8,518 nucleotides of DNA from UBA2965 sp036526135 (GTDB lineage Bacteria; Pseudomonadota; Gammaproteobacteria; Pseudomonadales; Azotimanducaceae). The stretch spans positions 1 through 8,518 of the forward strand of contig DATCZA010000020.1 in NCBI GenBank assembly GCA_036526135.1, given 5' to 3'. The notes below the pieces were generated by a model. That model searched no databases and was not told where the DNA came from. It saw only the letters and a list, made by a program, of their open reading frames with translations. Below are positions 7,545 to 8,518 of the stretch, in pieces (within the stretch, counting starts at the first letter, position 1; the number at the start of each line of letters is the position of its first letter). Made by a program: the position numbers and the translations under genes.

Positions 7545-8186
7545 TCAACCTTGGGATGGCCCGCCGGCGTCGGGCAGCTCGAAGGTTTCCGCAAAAGAGA
7601 TGTGATGCCCCGGGGCGTTGGCTTCGCGAAGCTCCTTCATCGGGCGGTAGTCATCACCGTACCAGAACTCCCGGAAGGCGTGCTCGGAAGGGAACCGCAA
7701 CACAACCACGGACTCGCCGGGCCAGGCACCTTCGAGGGTCTCGAATTCCGGGCCTCCGGCCAGCATCTTGACGCCAAAGCGGGCCGAGATGGGAGGCACC
7801 TTCTGAATGTACTCTTCCACCCAGTCTGCGTTCAGCATGGTGCTCGCCCCGAGCAGGTAGTGGGCACCGTCCTCCTCTTCAACCCGCTCGTCCTGCGTAC
7901 CCTCGACCAGGACCACGTCCGACGTGCTGATGGATTCTCGCAGCGCCTTCAGCGGCGCGTACGCATCAGCGCTCCAGAAGGACCTGGCGCTCTCCATCGA
8001 GGGGAACTCGAGGAGGGCGATTCGCTCCCGAGCCCAGACACCGTCTTCGACAGTGATCCCGTTGGTCGCGGCGAGCACCCTGGCGCCGGCGGCTTCCAGA
8101 AGCGGCTGTGTGCCGCCCGCGTACTCGGCCATTCGTGACGGATCCCTGACATCAATGGCTATAATCATGTATGCCGGTCGGCTCAT
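7545..8186 (-). CDS. Tandem DUF1330 domain protein
   Basis: This 213-residue protein is two copies of the DUF1330 domain, a small ferredoxin-like fold related to the Dabb superfamily; most family members are single domains of about 95 residues. Copy 1 spans about 5-95 and copy 2 about 108-201. The clearest repeat pairs residues 58-84 with 162-188: the offset is a constant 104 and 14 of 27 positions are identical, including FPS, FW and the D-x-Y-x-P-x-K-x-LRE core. There is no signal peptide or membrane segment. The start is the ATG with AGGGAG 7 bases upstream, immediately before SRPAYMIIAIDVRDP, which looks like the first beta strand; ATGs at 8225 and 8222 would add 13 or 12 residues of no family character. 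No biochemical role is established for the family. Divergence from a Rieske oxygenase gene hints at an accessory role in aromatic or related catabolism, as an inference. Possible co-transcription with addB, 73 bases away, may be incidental. Confidence 0.85.
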   Translation of the reverse strand: MSRPAYMIIAIDVRDPSRMAEYAGGTQPLLEAAGARVLAATNGITVEDGVWARERIALLEFPSMESARSFWSADAYAPLKALRESISTSDVVLVEGTQDERVEEEDGAHYLLGASTMLNADWVEEYIQKVPPISARFGVKMLAGGPEFETLEGAWPGESVVVLRFPSEHAFREFWYGDDYRPMKELREANAPGHHISFAETFELPDAGGPSQG

Positions 8187-8236
8187 GGGCTGACTCCCTG
8201 ACGCGCTCTTTAAGTTGCACATCATAAGGGAAAGTG

Positions 8237-8249
8237 AACGCGTTATACT
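8237..8249 (+). promoter_or_regulatory. Candidate -10 box for the Rieske gene, abutting an 8-bp palindrome
   Basis: TATACT (8244-8249) is a five-of-six match to the -10 consensus and lies 44 bases before the ATG of the Rieske gene. No good -35 occurs at 16-18 bases upstream (ATCATA at 17). TTGCAC at 8215-8220 is 23 bases away, too far. A -10 without a -35 suggests an activator-dependent promoter. The perfect palindrome AACGCGTT (8237-8244) overlaps its first base and could be part of an operator; no specific regulator can be named. Confidence 0.35.
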
Positions 8250-8269
8250 CGGCAGCCCGGAGCGAACAA
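8242..8269 (-). promoter_or_regulatory. Candidate sigma-70 promoter for the DUF1330 gene
   Basis: Read on the minus strand, TTGTTC (plus positions 8264-8269) and TATAAC (8242-8247) are separated by 16 bases and match the sigma-70 consensus moderately (TTG of the -35; five of six at the -10). Transcription would begin near 8235, leaving a leader of about 50 bases with a good ribosome binding site before the ATG. The -10 overlaps the -10 candidate of the opposite promoter. Confidence 0.4.
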
Positions 8270-8293
8270 AACGTCAGAGCGAGAGAAAGCACA

Positions 8294-8518
8294 ATGGCCG
8301 AAGCAATTCCAACCCGCGAAATTCAAAGCTGGCCCGAGCAGGCGCTGCGCGGGCACCGGATACCAGGATCCCGCTACACCTCGAAGGAGTTTGCCGAGAA
8401 AGAGTGGGAAGGCATGTGGACCAAGGTCTGGCTGCTGCTGGGCCGGGAAGAGGAGCTGCCGAACCCCGGCGACTGGCAGTGCGAGGAGGTGGGCCCCGAG
8501 TCCATCCTGATGGTGCGC
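8294..8518 (+). CDS. Rieske-type aromatic ring-hydroxylating dioxygenase alpha subunit (N-terminus only)
   Basis: The 75 visible codons match the N-terminal segment that precedes the Rieske domain in oxygenase large subunits, with the typical lead-in RYTSKEFAEKEWEGMWTKVW (residues 28-47) followed by GREEELPNPGDW (51-62). In this family the segment leads to the CxH...CxxH cluster binding the [2Fe-2S] centre and then to a mononuclear-iron catalytic domain; both would lie beyond the right edge and are not seen. The product would be a cytosolic oxygenase component needing a separate or fused reductase. The ATG is preceded by the purine-rich GAGAGAAAG with 4 bases between, a moderate ribosome binding site. 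It is divergent from the tandem DUF1330 gene across a 107-base gap with overlapping candidate promoters. The substrate cannot be predicted: aromatic acids, phenylpropionate-like, carnitine-like and other quaternary-amine substrates all occur in this superfamily. Confidence 0.82.
   Translation, partial: MAEAIPTREIQSWPEQALRGHRIPGSRYTSKEFAEKEWEGMWTKVWLLLGREEELPNPGDWQCEEVGPESILMVR

Noticed and set aside
1513..8186. The helicase-nuclease pair as a novel anti-phage defence system
   Set aside because: The motif set and gene order match AddAB-type recombination repair. No restriction, nucleotide-cyclase, toxin or mobile-element gene is next to it, and DUF1330 is not a known defence component.
8187..8225. 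A 13-codon N-terminal extension of the DUF1330 protein
   Set aside because: The ATG at 8186 has AGGGAG at the right distance and begins the domain; the extension would use up much of the promoter region and has no family similarity.
8215..8249. TTGCAC (8215-8220) with TATACT (8244-8249) as a sigma-70 promoter pair
   Set aside because: The spacer is 23 bases, well outside the 16-18 range.

Overview
The window is G+C-rich (roughly two-thirds by eye) and densely coded, with short intergenic gaps and strong third-position G/C. The gene families fit a proteobacterium, most likely a free-living gammaproteobacterium. That placement is an inference from gene content and style; no marker gene is present. 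Six genes are visible, two of them cut by the window edges. I see no tRNA, rRNA, insertion sequence, CRISPR array or phage gene.

Left part (1-1487). A minus-strand MetE-like (cobalamin-independent methionine synthase C-terminal type) gene runs off the left edge. It is divergent from a plus-strand polysaccharide-deacetylase-like (CE4/NodB fold) gene that starts with TTG. This small, apparently cytoplasmic protein keeps most CE4 motifs but has Asn where the metal-binding Asp of motif 1 is expected.

Centre (1513-7471, minus strand). A two-gene AddAB-type double-strand-break-repair module fills this region. The upstream gene encodes an AddB-like protein with a C-terminal PD-(D/E)xK nuclease and the four-cysteine pattern of the AddB iron-sulphur staple. 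The downstream gene overlaps it by 8 bases and encodes an AddA-like UvrD-family helicase with its own C-terminal nuclease. All core motifs of both proteins are intact. The AddA-like gene converges on the deacetylase gene with only 25 bases between the two stop codons.

Right part (7545-8518). A minus-strand gene encodes a protein made of two tandem DUF1330 (ferredoxin-like, Dabb-related) domains. It lies 73 bases upstream of addB in the same orientation, so it could be the first gene of the same transcript. It is divergent, across a 107-base gap, from a plus-strand gene encoding the N-terminus of a Rieske-type ring-hydroxylating dioxygenase large subunit. Candidate -10 boxes for the two directions overlap in that gap, which suggests coordinated or mutually exclusive control.

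Overall, a housekeeping recombination-repair pair sits between genes of catabolic or accessory type (MetE-like, deacetylase-like, DUF1330, Rieske oxygenase). I found no convincing undescribed multi-gene system. The points worth following are the active-site variant of the deacetylase, the duplicated DUF1330 protein and its shared promoter region with the Rieske oxygenase, and the completeness of the AddAB-like pair.
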